A stretch of 64,000 bases of DNA from Nilaparvata lugens (GCF_014356525.2 NC_052518.1:26189160-26253159), one strand, 5' to 3'; shown: positions 1 through 13,259, numbered from the stretch's first letter. The notes: a model not told the origin generated them from the sequence alone. A program made the numbers and translations.

Positions 1-700
1 ACCTGAGCAGATTCATTATCCTGCAATCTTGAAATAAGTTGATTGGCAACAAGGAAAATTTTATCTAAATTTCAGCTTGTAAACATAATACGATGGGCTT
101 CAATTTGTTTCACAAATGTTTTGCGAAAATATTTCTATAAGATGATTTATTATTCTTCATTATATTCGATAGGGAAACAAATGATATTACTGAAAACAGA
201 TTGGAGAATATAATTAACACCAAAGCAATGACAATAATTGAAGCATTAGAAACAATAAATTGAATGATAAAGTTGTTGAACTAATTTATAGAGCTATAGA
301 TGGAGGATGGAGGTATGAAATTCGGGTTATGAAAATGGAAAAGACCAAAGACAATCAAACATTGGAAAAATTATATTTAATGACGATGCACAAGATACAT
401 GATGCAATATGAAGTTATGAACAATATTGTTATAAGCTAAAAAATATTATTGTTATCAACTAAATACTAAGCATATTGATAATGACAATGTAAGCTCATT
501 ATTGTGAGTTTATTTATGAATATGATTACGAAGAGTAATACATGAATTTACAAAACATTACATTTTTCTACAGAATTACTCAGCTGTTAATGCGTCATGT
601 GATTAAAGAGATGCTTTGATTATTAGAAATAATTAAGAATAATAATGATGATGATGATGATGAAGATTGAAAACAAATTGGCGATGTTATTGAAGTTTTA
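1..700. other. Unassigned AT-rich intergenic or intronic DNA
   Basis: No open exon with convincing splice sites and no recognisable transposon ends are seen here. A short ATG trinucleotide run lies near 645-665. If the filamin model is right, this is intron sequence between the hinge exon and C-terminal exons located beyond the left edge. Confidence 0.5.
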
Positions 701-1560
701 TGTTATTGGCGAGTTTTGGAGAAATTGATGAAAATAAAAATTGATACAGTGAGAATAGAATACACGAAACTAGGATTGAACATCAGTTATCTGTATGGAA
801 ATAGGGGGCATGAGGAACCGAATAAGAGAATGATTTAGATGGTTCCAAGACAGAAGCAAAATACCTGATTCACGTATGATACCTACTCAATAGATGAGTT
901 CGAATAAGATGATCATGGTATTATAGATTGAAGAAGCGCAATTTTTGAGGAAAAATTGGAATGGAAATTAATGATATTGTAAGTAAAATACTAGCTCCAA
1001 GCACATTACTCAGGAGTCATATTATGATGAATATTACTTCATAATGGTTTTGGAATTGTAGCTGGAATTAAGTACGACCAGTTTTTTTTTGAAAAGCCTT
1101 ACAACTCTGATTGGTGATTGGTGATTGGTTGAATGGTTGAATATTGAACAAAGCAGATATTAATGATCATCGCAGAGGCAAACTTTATGAAGAATTGTGG
1201 TAGAGATTACTCTAAATAAATGTTCCTTAATCTCTAGAAAAACATGATTCTCGAGAGATGAGTTTAAATTGGATGAAATTAAAGATTGATCAATTATAAT
1301 GAAAGAATGTGATTATTGAGGGAGCATTGAACTGCTGGTAAAGTGGAGAAACAGTAAAATGCCTACTTCAAGCATGATACTAGAGAGATGAAATTGAATT
1401 AGGAGATGGTGGAGTAATATTTTTCCATGATTTATGATTATGGAAGAAGGTGACTATTGAGGAAAAATGAAAGTAGAGAAGGATGTGAATAGTTACAGTG
1501 AAATACCTGCTTCAAGCATGATACTCGACAGATGGGTTTGTGAATTAGATGCTGGAACAA
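700..1560. repeat. Degenerate tandem repeat, period about 130-140 bp
   Basis: A recurring core of the type ACCTGCTTCAAGCATGATAC followed by GAGATG or CAGATG appears near 862, 991, 1232, 1360 and 1502. Spacings are about 129, 241 (two periods), 128 and 142 bp. Copies are strongly diverged and interleaved with GGAAAAATTGGAATGG-like and GAAGAAGGTGAC-like segments. This looks like an old satellite or a decayed tandem transposon. No family name can be assigned by eye. Confidence 0.45.
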
Positions 1561-1709
1561 AGAATTGAGGTCAGTTTGTTGAAAAGCCCTAGAACATGTG
1601 GAATGCAAGCCGAACATACAGACACTGTCGGACAGAAAAAAGTAAAACAGATATTTTTAGCTGGGTGTTGGCCACCCTGGAGTGTGTGTGTGTGTGTGTA
1701 CGTGTGTAC

Positions 1710-2094
1710 CTTTTTTAGTTTCGAAGTAAAATAGTGTGATGAAGGTGAGAGGGACAAAGTTGTTGAGATCGCCGGCTTCCTCTAATTCCGAAGTGTCGGA
1801 AACAATGTGATAACAGACGGGAACGTTGTAGCGATCAAATTCACTCAAAGTCAGCTTCTTGCAAAAGTCCCTATAGAAGAAGCACCAATAGTTCCACGAC
1901 ACTTCCTCAGAGTTTCCGTAGTCCGTCGAACTACTCCACGAATGCATCGTCGCTAGCTGCTGACTGTCGCTGCCATCAGAGAGTGTCCAGCCCACCCCAC
2001 ACTCGCTGGACCTGACCCCTTCACCCCTCTGCGCCGCAAAACCCCCCACCATACCACAGCGCCACCTGTCCTCGCTAGCCACATCACACATCAC
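1710..2094 (-). CDS. Candidate first coding exon, 128 codons, possibly a short filamin isoform
   Basis: On the minus strand an open frame runs from an ATG at 2094 to a possible donor AAAAAAG/GTACAC at 1709-1710. The stretch is clearly richer in GC than its flanks. The 128-residue product has Ser-rich and Trp-rich parts (SSSTDYGNSEEVSWNYW), an acidic segment and a hydrophobic end (FVPLTFITLFYF). I do not recognise a domain. The exon lies downstream of the filamin hinge exon on the same strand and ends after the first base of a codon, with G, exactly as the hinge exon does. Both could therefore splice in frame to the same next exon. Drosophila cheerio makes a short C-terminal isoform in addition to the full-length form, which makes an alternative first exon reasonable, but this assignment is inference. 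A second in-frame ATG begins MHSWSSST and could be the true start. It might also belong to an unrelated gene. Confidence 0.4.
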
Positions 2095-2203
2095 CGCTCT
2101 CCTATCCTATCATCTTTTCATTCTCCATAATATTAACAAATTATCAACTACTGTTTACTTTTGAATACGTACATACTTTGCATACTTTATACCTACTTTA
2201 CTT

Positions 2204-2274
2204 TATTAAATATACATTTCATTAGGGAAATACTGTATAATTAAATATACATTTCATTGGGGGAATACTGTATA
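2204..2274. repeat. Two-copy tandem repeat, about 36 bp
   Basis: ATTAAATATACATTTCATT followed by a purine-rich stretch and ATACTGTATA occurs twice in direct succession with about three differences. It is a simple local duplication with no visible function. Confidence 0.7.
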
Positions 2275-2279
2275 TAATT

Positions 2280-4100
2280 CAAAGAATAAGACGTTGATGT
2301 TGCCAATAATAATATTGATGTTGCTAGTACTTGAGTTTCATGACAAAGCCTGCCACATAAACAGTATTTGTGGACTATTCAACTACACTATTCTAAATCC
2401 AACTCTGATTGTCAATTTCTTCAATTTTTGCTCGCCTTGGAAACAGTTTCACATGAGATTCTACAAGACTTACTGAACACTTACTCACATCACACACTAA
2501 TTCTAACTTATCTCTTGACAAATTACAAAAAATAAAACCTTCACTCCAGTATTCGGTCGATCAAACATATAGTAGAGATATTCTACTACCGAAAGTGGTA
2601 CTACACTTATTGTAGATAAACCTCTCTATCAGTACACGCATTATTGAAATATTTTAATTTGTATGAATTATTATAATCGTTAAGGTTACATTATACTTGT
2701 TTTCAGTGCCAATTGATTTGAAGTGAGATAATAGAAGTTTGAGGCAGAGTCGAGTAATGTAGAAGTGGTTCAATATGATAGGACAGAATTGAGGTGAGTT
2801 TTAGTACACTTGTTGGGAAGTAGCCATTGACTCTACCACAGACACAGGTCTCTCATTTTGAATTGGGCAAGGTATAGAAGTCTCAAATTATATCATTTCC
2901 CCTTTATTCTTTCTAGTAACTATAATAAATAAAGTCTAAAATCAAAACTATTACAGTTCTTTTTCCTCAAACAATGCTTCCAATCTCAGAATAGATTACG
3001 CGTTGACGATTATGATAAGAAATATTACTCTGAGATGAAAAGGATTCTGTTCAAGGAGGAAACACTCAGAGATCTGGCTGATTTTTACAAGGAATGCCTT
3101 TCTACTTATGAAACAAATTAACAAATTCACTAAAATTAGAATCGATAAAATTGAAAAAAAAGAAGATTCAGATAGTTTTGCACAGCTCATGGTTTTCAAC
3201 TCATCATCAACTATATTGATATTTAAATTCACGATAAACAGAAAACAGAATTGTTTACAGTGAAACACTAAAATAAGAAATAGGTTGTCTTGTATAACCA
3301 ATGCTCTACGAAAACACGACTATGAATATGATTGTGTGTTTCAGTCATCCTCAGCCGAAATAGACCATGCAATGATGCGATTTGCTGATTAATTTGTGAC
3401 CTTTTTTGCGGCTTTCATCTTGCATAAGGTAGATGAGCGCAATTTACCTCCACTATTAAACATACTTACAACTCGTGTAAGGGATACGACTATTTATCAT
3501 TGAAGGCTAACTGCTGCTACAGCTTGACTGGAGCTTGGTATAAATAGTTCAGCTGAAATTTGTCCACATTCAATAACATATGAGTGAAAGAAGTCAGGAG
3601 TGAACGAGTGAGAGAAAGAGTCAAAGATAACGACCATTGCTATCAATATTACCCTAGTAACAGCTGTACTTTGCTTCTCTCCACTTCAAGCCATCAATTG
3701 ATTGATGTGAAATTTCAATAATAAAAGTAACCCCATAGTTATTCATGAGAGAAAAAATTCAAATTGATTCTAATTGTATTGTGTATTTTGGTATCAATAA
3801 CAAGAAAGTAAACAAAATATTCTTAGTTTCTTAAGGAGTGTAGTTACAGTAGATATAGATACATCTGGGATTATAACCTGTTTAACTGAACAAGGGAATA
3901 GAAGAGGATCAATTTTTTTAATCAACCTGCTTGATTTGTATGAAGCTTCCCTGAATATGTGTTTAAAATTTCAGGTTGATTGGTTGAAACGTTTGAAAGT
4001 TATCGTGAGAAAAAAGAAATGGATTACTGCGCCAACTGGAGTCAACATTGGGAAATTCCTACACTAGTTCATAACTAGTACAGTATCAAATCGGTATAAA
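2280..4100. other. Unassigned non-coding stretch
   Basis: Only short frames without splice support are present. A GT-rich/CA-type patch at 1681-1705 and a possible retroelement-like poly(A)-signal segment near 2920-2945 (AATAAATAAAG) are the only textures noticed. It is presumably intronic if the filamin model extends to the left. Confidence 0.45.
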
Positions 4101-4120
4101 AATGAGTAGAATAGAGTAGT

Positions 4121-4165
4121 GGTTGCGAAACATTTTATATAAGGCGACCCACCCCTACTCCTAAC
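4121..4165 (+). mobile_element. hAT-like terminal fragment
   Basis: The sequence TAGTGGTTGCGAAACATTTT followed by GGCGACCCACCCC resembles the terminal segment of many insect hAT MITEs (CAGNGGTTCNCAAAC...GCGACCC). No matching opposite end or target duplication was found, so this is at best a relic. Confidence 0.3.
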
Positions 4166-4374
4166 ACCCTTCTTACACCACTCCCTCATGCAGCTCAAAC
4201 TGTATTCGGAATCGGAAACAGTTGGGCGGGGACGTTGAAAATGCAAATTATAATAGAATGATGGACAAAAGAAAACATTGGCCAAGAATACAATTCACGA
4301 ATAGAGCAAAAAATTAGAATAAAAAACAAGAAAATCACGAAACCTATTCAGATTGAAAACTACACCTTTAGTCA

Positions 4375-4640
4375 GGCTGAAGCTCTCTCCTGATTGGCCA
4401 TTATTTTGTAGCACACTGTAATCTTTCCTGATTGGTCATTATTTTTTTGTGCCTTCTACTATTTTCTGATTGCTTAACAATTAATCCAGACTTAGTTTCA
4501 AATTTTGCCACCAGGACGAAGCAGTTACTGGGTAATTTACTACTGTGCAGATTGCATATGAAGCCCCTCCCACTTTCTCCTGATTGATCGAAAATTATTG
4601 CAAACTTAGTTCCGGAGTTTCAACCGGAGATGTCAGTTGC
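4375..4640. repeat. Short dispersed CTGATTGG-type repeats
   Basis: TCCTGATTGG-like words recur near 4388, 4428, 4468 and 4577, each preceded by a CTCTC or TTTC run and followed by CATTATTTT-like sequence. This is a degenerate local repeat with inverted CCAAT words. It is similar in flavour to the array at 22.7-24.1 kb, but no common ancestry can be shown by eye. Confidence 0.35.
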
Positions 4641-5498
4641 AACTGGGTAATTAAGAACTTTTCAGATAGAATTTCAAGCAAATTACTGAAAATAGTCAGT
4701 TTTGGGTATGATTTTGTGATATTTTCAAATCAGTCTTAGTCGAACATGTGAATCAAATTTGCAATTTTCTATCCCAATATTGTTCTCAGAAAAATAAAAT
4801 AGTGGAAAATCATCGAGGCTATTCGGTATGGGACTGCTTCAGAATTTAAATTGATCTCGGTTAATAAAACCTGGAGTCAGAAGTTATTGAGGTCATGTAA
4901 TCGTCAGAACACTTTACAAGACGTTTCATTCTCCAACGATTACCCCATATTTCACATCTGGTTGTATGTAACAATCCGAGTATTTACCAGTTTGGAAAAT
5001 ATGAAGCCCACACTCACACCATAATTGAAGGAGTCAGTCGTTTGGCAAGCCACCCACTAAGTATCAAAGTTTATACTTTACCTGAGATTTGTCTGCATGC
5101 CAAATCTGTCTATTTATACGTTATGCTGGATAATGAAAAATTGCCTCAACAGGAAATCGTTTATCAAAGAGTGCCTTATCCTGTGTAACGCTATATTTAA
5201 TGGATCAGCAAGAATTTGCAGTGCAAGATTTTTCTAATCGTAAACGGTATGAAGGCTGATTAACTATTTTAGGAGGTGCCAAATGAATCCCTCGCGCATG
5301 CGTACACAAGCACGCGAGTGGTTACATCGTTTTCAAAATAATGATTTATAGTTATTTCAATGGTTTATCTTCTTATACCATTGAATGAATATGTATTAAT
5401 GATGCAGCCTATTACTTGAATAGGTGAAGGCGTCACTTGTGAGGAAAGACCACATTCATGCACAACGAGAAAATTGAGTAACTCTTCAGGTAACTTAC

Positions 5499-5625
5499 CA
5501 GTCACGTGACCTCCGGTAGTAGGTAATGGGATATTATGAAGATGAACTGGTCGGTATTGGGACTTGTTCGACTCACTGTGAGTTGTCTGACGATGAGTGC
5601 TGCTCACTTCCTTATATGATTCGAC
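5499..5625 (-). CDS. cher: Filamin exon: hinge region and start of next Ig-like repeat
   Basis: The minus strand has acceptor GTTTTAG/GTCGAA at 5625 and donor GACTG/GTAAGTT at 5499. The exon gives 42 codons plus one base. It reads VESYKEVSSTHRQTTHSE, a polar stretch without Ig-fold pattern, then YRPVHLHNIPLPTTGGHVTG. The second part fits the linker after the last rod-1 repeat and the first strand of the next filamin repeat, where vertebrate filamins have hinge 1 followed by an IPF...G.ITGEV-type strand. Its phase-0 start matches the phase-0 end of the upstream exon at 30404-30539. The intron between them is about 24.8 kb, which is why the exon is easy to miss. Filamins are dimeric actin cross-linkers that also bind membrane receptors. 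The hinge gives flexibility and is a protease-sensitive site in vertebrate filamins. Confidence 0.85.
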
Positions 5626-8600
5626 CTAAAACATACAAATACAAGCAATTCAACAAAAAACTGATGCTATATTGATTCTCGATAATATCACTTATAATAT
5701 CACCACGTCAAGAAGACAGCATTGGATACATGGGAATCATTGTTGTTGAGTTTTTTATCTACGACCATATAATAACTTAAATAGGTTTTAAAACATCAAT
5801 GCAATAGACGACCCCTGTCATCTCAACCAATGTCATGTCACCAATATTATTAAATTGATACTTATGCTACAGATACTAGTTCTCTGTCTGATCTGTACCG
5901 TATCTTATTTTTCATCAAATTATCTTCAATTGAGAAATTCAACAACAACGTTTGTATTTGACCAGCGCCTCTTAGTCCATAAAAAGTAGCCTACGTAATA
6001 GTATAGTATGTGGACCGAAGAACTTGGACTGCCTGATCACTGCCTGATCACTGCCTGATCATGTGTGCACACATCCTCGGTGTGGACTCAGAATAAGAAT
6101 CTTCTTCTTCTTTTCTTCTTCTCCTCTGATTTTTAATTGTTCCAAATAACAATAACTGATATTCATGTAATTGTTAATTGTAATGAGAAAAAGCGAAGAA
6201 GGCTATTGTCATCTTCTTTCTTCATCTATTCCTGGTATTCCCTCATCTCTTTTTCTCTTTTAAACTTGACAGTGGAAGCCTTCCTGCCGACATTCTGTCT
6301 TCTCGAAAATCGACGATTACCGAATATTTTATCCGCCGTACAATCACAATTTAGCAACGTGCATTCTACTTTTTGAGTTTTAAAACTGTTGTATATAATG
6401 TATTACTATTATAGAACTTTTGAAATGTTGTGAAATATCACATCCTGACGTGAATCGCATTCTATTATACTATTCTTTAATGAGTGAATAATTCACGATG
6501 GAAAAATATTCGATTCTCTTGACTTATACTCCTTTATTACCCAAGAGCATCTTTATAGCCTAGTAAAACATTGAGTTTGACTCGCCCCTATTCAGAGGAT
6601 TTAAGTAGATCTAGAAAACTTGGTATTTCTGTCGTTTACTTTCAATTGGGAGATCACCTGGTGTATGACGTTAGTCACCGTTCACCGGGTGAGTTTTGGT
6701 GATTTTTCCATCAAAATTTTGACTGCTACGTCCGGTAATTTTGAAAAGAGACCGCTCGGCAGGTAAACTGTGTAAGCTGACCATTAACTTGACACATGTC
6801 ATTCAATGGTTGTCTCTTCGATTTAGTTAACACGTCACGATGTGTGACTATTTATAGTGAGATTCACTTTAAACTGTCACAATTGATTGTGTGAAAATAA
6901 TTAATGTCATCTATAAGCAATGATGACTGTTTGAAATGAGTCAAAATTCAATAGTCATCACTTCAGTTCATACCAAATTTATACTGGTAAACATGCAATC
7001 AAAATGAGAAAGCTTGATTTTCGAAATGTAAAAGAAAAATGCATTGGATTTAAAGCTTATAAAAATGAGAATATCAATACCGCATTAAAAATGAAGAACT
7101 TATTGATGCATTATTGATAATGTATATTTGAGGAGCAGAGTTGTTAAAAACTTCTTTCTTTATTCATTAGCTCTTTAAAGTTTCAAAAATGGTGAAATTT
7201 TAATGCTCCATTTGAGTATTTATTTAAATTAATTCTCAACAGTTATTGATCATATTTTAGGAACAATATTTAATAGAAAAGCAAGGTTAAAGTTTTATTA
7301 ATCATGGGCACGACTTTGTTCCTGATCATTATACACATGTAAAGGGAATACGCTGTTATGAATGATACTCGTAGTATCAAGTCAGCTGCAACTGTATCAA
7401 GAAGAGAACAACCAATGGTATAATATATTCCTTTTCTCTTCGGATGTATTATTTGAATAAATTAGAAATGTCTATTCTCCCTTCAGAAACGCATTTTCAG
7501 GAAAGCTGCAGTAAATATAATACGGAAGAACAAGACGAGTTCTACCTAGTAAAATACAGCTTTACCACTTTGATGCCACTGTGTCAACTGAAACAGAAAT
7601 AGTTTGCCAAGAATTGGACGCACAAATAATTTTTAGTTTTCCCTCAAAGAAGCAGCCACTTTGATTTCCATCTCCACAATATGAAGTTTGTTCTATCCCG
7701 CTATTTACAAATAAAACAATTCTTTATCAAATTTACTATTATGAAAAATATTCTTATAAGAAATATTCGAATGAAAGACTGATACAATTAAAATAAAATG
7801 ATATAACTCTGGAGCATTGTAATACGAATATATTATATAATACAGTATTAATATTCAGTATATCTAGTAGATCTATATTATATAATGTAATTATAATGAA
7901 TGAAGGTCCTGAATGGCTTACATATCACGGCATGATTTGAAATTAACAAATATGAAACGAAAACAACTATCCCTTACAATGAATCATTGCAAAAATATAC
8001 GTTTTACAAATAAAAAAATAGATTCAATACGTCCTCAAAACACTCTAGGAACACACAATTCAATCATTTTAATAAATCCAACCAAGTTGCATCCACATGA
8101 ATCGATCCATGTAATAAATTTGGCAATTTATACAATAAAACTCAATTTTGCTCAAGTTACATCGATAAGAGTAGTCAATTAATTAGATAGCAGACATAGA
8201 ACACTTTTGATCAGATAAGAGAACTGCCACACTGCAAATAAGTTGGCAACTAAATTGGATGTAACTTGTCTCGAAATGTGCTTAGTGGTCAGTAGTTAGC
8301 CATTCATTAGTGGGCTTAGTTATGTAGCTGAAAGCAGTGCCAACATTTGAAGCCATCGATAGCCGTAGTAGTAACTCTTTGTGTAAGGTTTGACAGACAG
8401 TTCTTGACAAAGACAACAGCTCTCTTCATTCATAAACTCAACGCTACTTAGTAGTTACATCTGCTATATTGTTCCATGAATTTTAATCGTTTATTGTATC
8501 AACTAAGATTATATACTGCTTGATTTTCGCAATTTGAACTCAAGTATTTGTCAGTCTGTCACTGTTTACTACAGCATCATGTCAGTGATAGTTAACTAAA

Positions 8601-8940
8601 AATCAAATTTCCTAAATTCATCAATCAATTTTCTTCTCTTATTTTCATCAGAAAAATCAAGAGCTCGTGATAACTCGCTGTTATCTTTTTATTTTTCTTT
8701 CAATTTTTTGTTGTGTAACAAATTAATGGATCAACTTTTGCCATCTTTTCAATCGAGGATTTGATTCTGACATACTGAATTCGCGGTCTAAAGTCCCGGA
8801 TATATTAGTATGTGCACCAGTGGAAGTTCTTATCTCAACCAATGATGAACGACAGGCTTTCAATCAGGTACTCGTATTATCACGTATGATGGCCATATTG
8901 ATTTTTTATTTGTACTTGGGTAATTGATGCAGTGATCAAA
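5626..8940. other. Filamin intron sequence, no gene seen
   Basis: This is the left part of the 24.8-kb intron. It is AT-rich with only short unsupported frames. A triple 11-bp repeat lies at 6029-6061 and a TTCTTCTTCT-rich patch at 6100-6125. No transposon ends were recognised. Confidence 0.5.
6029..6061. repeat. Three tandem 11-bp units
   Basis: CCTGATCACTG is repeated three times in direct succession and followed by ATGTGTGCACAC. Each unit contains TGATCA. It is too short to interpret further. Confidence 0.75.
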
Positions 8941-8951
8941 TGTCCATGCGT

Positions 8952-9032
8952 ACTGGCGGGATTCGAACTCAAGACCAGTCAGAGCGTAGCAAGCACAACT
9001 ACGTAGCAGAACACTAAACCATGCCTGTCGGC
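8952..9032 (-). mobile_element. tRNA-derived SINE head
   Basis: Read on the minus strand, an A-box-like TGGTTTAGTG (about 9012-9021) is followed by a B-box GAGTTCGAATCCC (about 8958-8970). The spacing is larger than in a normal tRNA. The cloverleaf is not convincing: no proper acceptor stem pairs. A SINE promoter or tRNA pseudogene is therefore more likely than a functional tRNA. Polymerase III would start just upstream of the A box. Confidence 0.55.
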
Positions 9033-9039
9033 TAATGTT

Positions 9040-12000
9040 TCAGTCGATACTGGCCAATATTGATACCTTTATTAACAAGCATATTGGGATTCTACAACTT
9101 TATTGGGTGAAGAGTGTGATTGTTATGATTAGTGATATAGATGACACAGTACATCATATCAAATGTACTGGAGCCACAGCCACGTCTGTAAGTTTGTGTT
9201 GTGGCATACCTCAATCGCGTAAACTATTTCAAGTCAAGTGCAAACCTTGGATAAGTCACAGAGCATCATTTGAAATCTTAATCATCGTTACAGTACTTTA
9301 TCTATAACTTGAATTTAATCTGTTATTCCGTAAATTCTCTACATGAATATTACTGAGCTACTTCAATTTATTACCGATGTGCCAAGTCTCTACTCATACT
9401 ACTTGACAGAACATAATAAAAGAGAGACTTGTGATGCAAGATGAAATGATTAAAAGAACCAACGAGCAATAGAATGGAAATAACTGATGGTTTCTAGGTA
9501 ATAAACAAGAACAGATGGTTCAATCTTGAAGTTTGCGTTGAATGTGATTCAATACTGCATATACTAGTCACTGGTTAGTTCATGCCCCAAGACCACCTGA
9601 ACTGCTCAATGCAATACATAAATTTACTACTACTGTGTAATGATGGAAAATAATACAGCGACTTCTCGATGTCTTTTGTCTCTAAAAAGAAAATATCAAA
9701 CTTCACTCTTATCTTCTCGATATTTCTTTTGTCTCTGAAATGTGATCATCGTTAAAATTATTGAGCTCCGGACTATGTATTTACAATTTCACATCAGAAT
9801 TACTTCATCAGTTTCAATCTGAAACTGTTGGTCTATTCATAGACCCATCATCATCATCATCATCATCATCCCCCTCCTATGTGTTTGTAGTACCATGAAG
9901 ATTATTGGCAAGAATAGATGGAAGAGATAAGATGGAGAGAAGTAACTTTTCCTCATGAAATTCAAAGACTTCATGACTTCAAAGACTGAAATTCAAAAGT
10001 ATTGATAGTAAGTACTTATTATCTATCATTCGTCGACAATAATATTCTCCTAGTTATTTTTTATCGATTGAGATAGTTGAGGATTCAAGTAATTCAGTTT
10101 TAAAGATGCGATCTAGGCTCTTGTTCTAGAAAGATTGCGGGTGAAGACCTATTTTCATCACAGTTCTTCACAGTGAGCTAATTCTGATGCAGTACAAAAA
10201 TGCTATGATAAACCGTGCAACTTTGATTACATGGAAATAAGCTATTCGTGGATTACCCTTCAAATAGCCTACAGCACATAAGAATTCCTTGCCACGGCAG
10301 AAAATGAATGGCTTCAACAATTTTGGCATCAATAGCCCAGTTTCCAGTTATAAGGAATAATTTTATTTATCTTCAACTGCAACTTGGAATATCCTGTGAT
10401 CTAACTATTCCAGTAACTTTCTTGTATAATCGTGCTCAATAATTCTCCACAGAAAACAGATTTCAATACATTGGATGAAACACACGTGAGTGCTTGAAAG
10501 TAGTGATGAAGAAGTCTAACTTATCTTTAAAAAAGTTTCGCTTGTCTATAAATAGAGGTTTTCGTTACTGAAATCTAATACTGTTTTCTATTTGGGGTAG
10601 TTGACTGAAGCATAGTAAAGATCTTCATTGATTAGTACTTTGGTAGATATATTGTTTTAGCTTAGAGAAATTATCTCGTGATTAAGTAAACTTTACTTCT
10701 TTGTAAAGTGTTTTTTTCATTACTCAAAATAATTTAATTCATCTATACATTCTGAAGAAGATAGCACATACTTCAAAAAATATTAGTCTTCAGTACGATA
10801 TGAATAAAAATTTAACAAAAGTGATGTGTGATCCGTTATACGGTAAATATTGACCAATAGTTTAATGTTTTGTATAATGTTAAAAAAAAATATGAAAATC
10901 ACTGCACAATCTCATTATTACTCCCCTAAGTTATAGTTTCTTAAATCTTCTGTTACAGAAGATCTATGCAACACAGGAATTCAGAGGATAAAATTGAATA
11001 ACTTCAACTGAATTCAATCACAATAAATGAAGAGAAACAGAGAAATATCAGTTTATTCATCAATTAGAGAAATAATTTCATTCACCACGTTCATTACTGT
11101 AACATGGATAATATTCTACTATAATTTATTAGAGGGCTATGGGTATGATTCATAAAGATGAATGAATATTAGGACGACTTGACTTCCGATTCATCTTCTT
11201 AAAGACCATGTTCAAACGTAATAATTGAGGATAATTTTCAACAGAAAAAATCGTCTGATGTCAAATTTGTTGTGAAATTGACGACGAGTTTAGAACTTGG
11301 ATAAGTTGAGGTACTGTACATACTTTGCTCTAATAACTATTGCACTTGCTTGTTCAACTTGACCTTCAAAACTTGAAAGTGTTCCATATCCCAAAGCTCA
11401 TTAGATATCAAAATGTAGGCTACAAAGCATAGTGGCATCAAAGCATTGCTGCTTGCTTGGCCTTACAACTTCAGCTGTTGTTTTTAATGCAAATGATATG
11501 AAGAATTAAGTCCTGTGAAATTAAGTACAACGATGAAATTGGGTGCTATATTTAGTTATGAATGATGTCTGAAATTTTCATTTTGAGAATTCAAGTTTCT
11601 ATTCAACATTCTGCTCTATTGAGAGCCAAAGTTAATTTACTCTTTCTAAATGAAAAAGAAGCAGTTTTTCAATAACTTTTATTGGAAGTTGGATGTTTGG
11701 AGCTATACATACCAATTTGGAAATTTAATTTATTCAATTATAATCTATTAATTCATCTAATGCAGTAAATTTTACAATAAAATCAAGAATACGATGGATG
11801 TTTAAGCTGGATAGGACAAGTATAAATTATTTCTTTCATCTGATATCATCAGAATCACAATTCTACTTGATAAATCTACAATGGGAAATCTAGGGAAATA
11901 TGCTTTTTCAATGGTTGAATTGGCAAAGTTGAAATGACCACTAGTCTGACTAGTTAGTAATAATACAATTGATACGCATCCATTCCAGATTAGACACGGA

Positions 12001-12780
12001 TTATTCAATAGTCAATATACAATGCATCATGAAAGTGACTAATCTATCTAGAGATCACTAGGGCAATACCAATACAATAATTAATGGAATAATTACCCAT
12101 GTTGCATCATGAATCGCAATAGTTGGAACCATCCACTAGAAACATACAGATAATCATGTAGATGGATTCCAAACACCTCCGTCTTTTCTGGTTCTAACTA
12201 TTGTAGATTCGTTTTTCGAGTAAAATGGATTTCAGTTCAGGAACTGCTCTGCGCGTTTGGTTAAGTAAACTAATATGAAATCGAATTGGACATTGGGAAT
12301 TTTTCTTAACTTCTCGATACATAAAACTAATATCTATTTTTAATAGCGTTTATCATACTGTAAATTCTTCAAGCTCAAGCTTATTCTTTTAGGGAAGTAG
12401 CTCCTAATGTAGCAATTTGTTGAATGGTTTCATTAATACAGTTTATATTTTAAAGAATATTGATTTTTTAATGCTATGAGTAATGGATAAATGAAGAAAT
12501 ATGATGAATGAATACTTATTGAATGTTATTACGAGAATTGAATGAATTTAAGTGGAATGCAGGCTTATATTGAGGACTGGAAACTAAATTAATGTAAGAA
12601 AAATCGAGGATTTGCGAGAATTCAACCTTGAACTCTTGAAATTTTCAAATGAGACTCAACGAACAGACAGCTTCAGCTCGAAATGTGTGTTGAAGCTCCA
12701 GTAAATTTAGACAAATCCCATAAAATATTGTAAATGGCTATAAAAACCAACCTGCGGTCATGATTTTTTCGAGTAACCGA
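9040..12780. other. Filamin intron sequence, no gene seen
   Basis: No open exon with acceptor, donor and coding texture was found. A CAT trinucleotide run lies at about 9849-9870. The short open frames here have AT-driven composition and no family resemblance. Confidence 0.5.
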
Positions 12781-12782
12781 GA

Positions 12783-13130
12783 ATGACTAAGCAATATTTG
12801 TGGGCTTGTCGCTGGATAGAGGGCGGGGCGGGTCACAAGCAGAACAGCAAATGTTCAAAACTTACGACAGTCTCGCCGAATATATCGTTCGTTTCGATTA
12901 AATTAAACTGTAGACCGATTTTTTCACACACCTTCAAACTCTGGAATGTAGGTAGATCCGTCTGGCTTTCCACAAAATTGTATATATGCCATGAAATGTG
13001 TCGTCCGAGAGAGGATCGAAACAGAAAAATGATAGCGTTGGATAGAGGAAGGATGGAACATCCATAGATGTCAGTACGGAACGAAGACAGAGCTTCATGG
13101 AGGAAGAGAAAGATTAGGATAGAAGATGCC
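12783..13130. other. GC-raised patch of unknown nature
   Basis: The base composition rises compared with both sides and a 94-codon plus-strand frame is open across most of it. The translated product has no recognisable motif, and neither strand shows a clear donor and acceptor pair. It is followed directly by a GA-rich microsatellite. It could be a decayed transposon, a regulatory patch or an unrecognised exon. Nothing supports one choice over another. Confidence 0.25.
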
Positions 13131-13138
13131 CAAAAAAA

Positions 13139-13162
13139 AGAGAGAGAGAGAGTAAAAGCGAT

Positions 13163-13199
<37 letters not shown>

Positions 13200-13206
13200 G
13201 AGATAG
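13139..13206. repeat. GA microsatellite
   Basis: An AGAG run, interrupted by TAAAAGCGATAAAG, ends in GATAGATAGA. It is a simple purine repeat. Confidence 0.85.
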
Positions 13207-13259
13207 ATAGAGTCGAGCCTTCCTCAGAGTTTGGAGAGTAAAAACGCTGCTGGTTGGTG

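Noticed and set aside
8952..9032. Functional tRNA gene
   Set aside because: Promoter boxes are present but the spacing and the acceptor stem do not make a proper cloverleaf. The same holds for 28324-28390.
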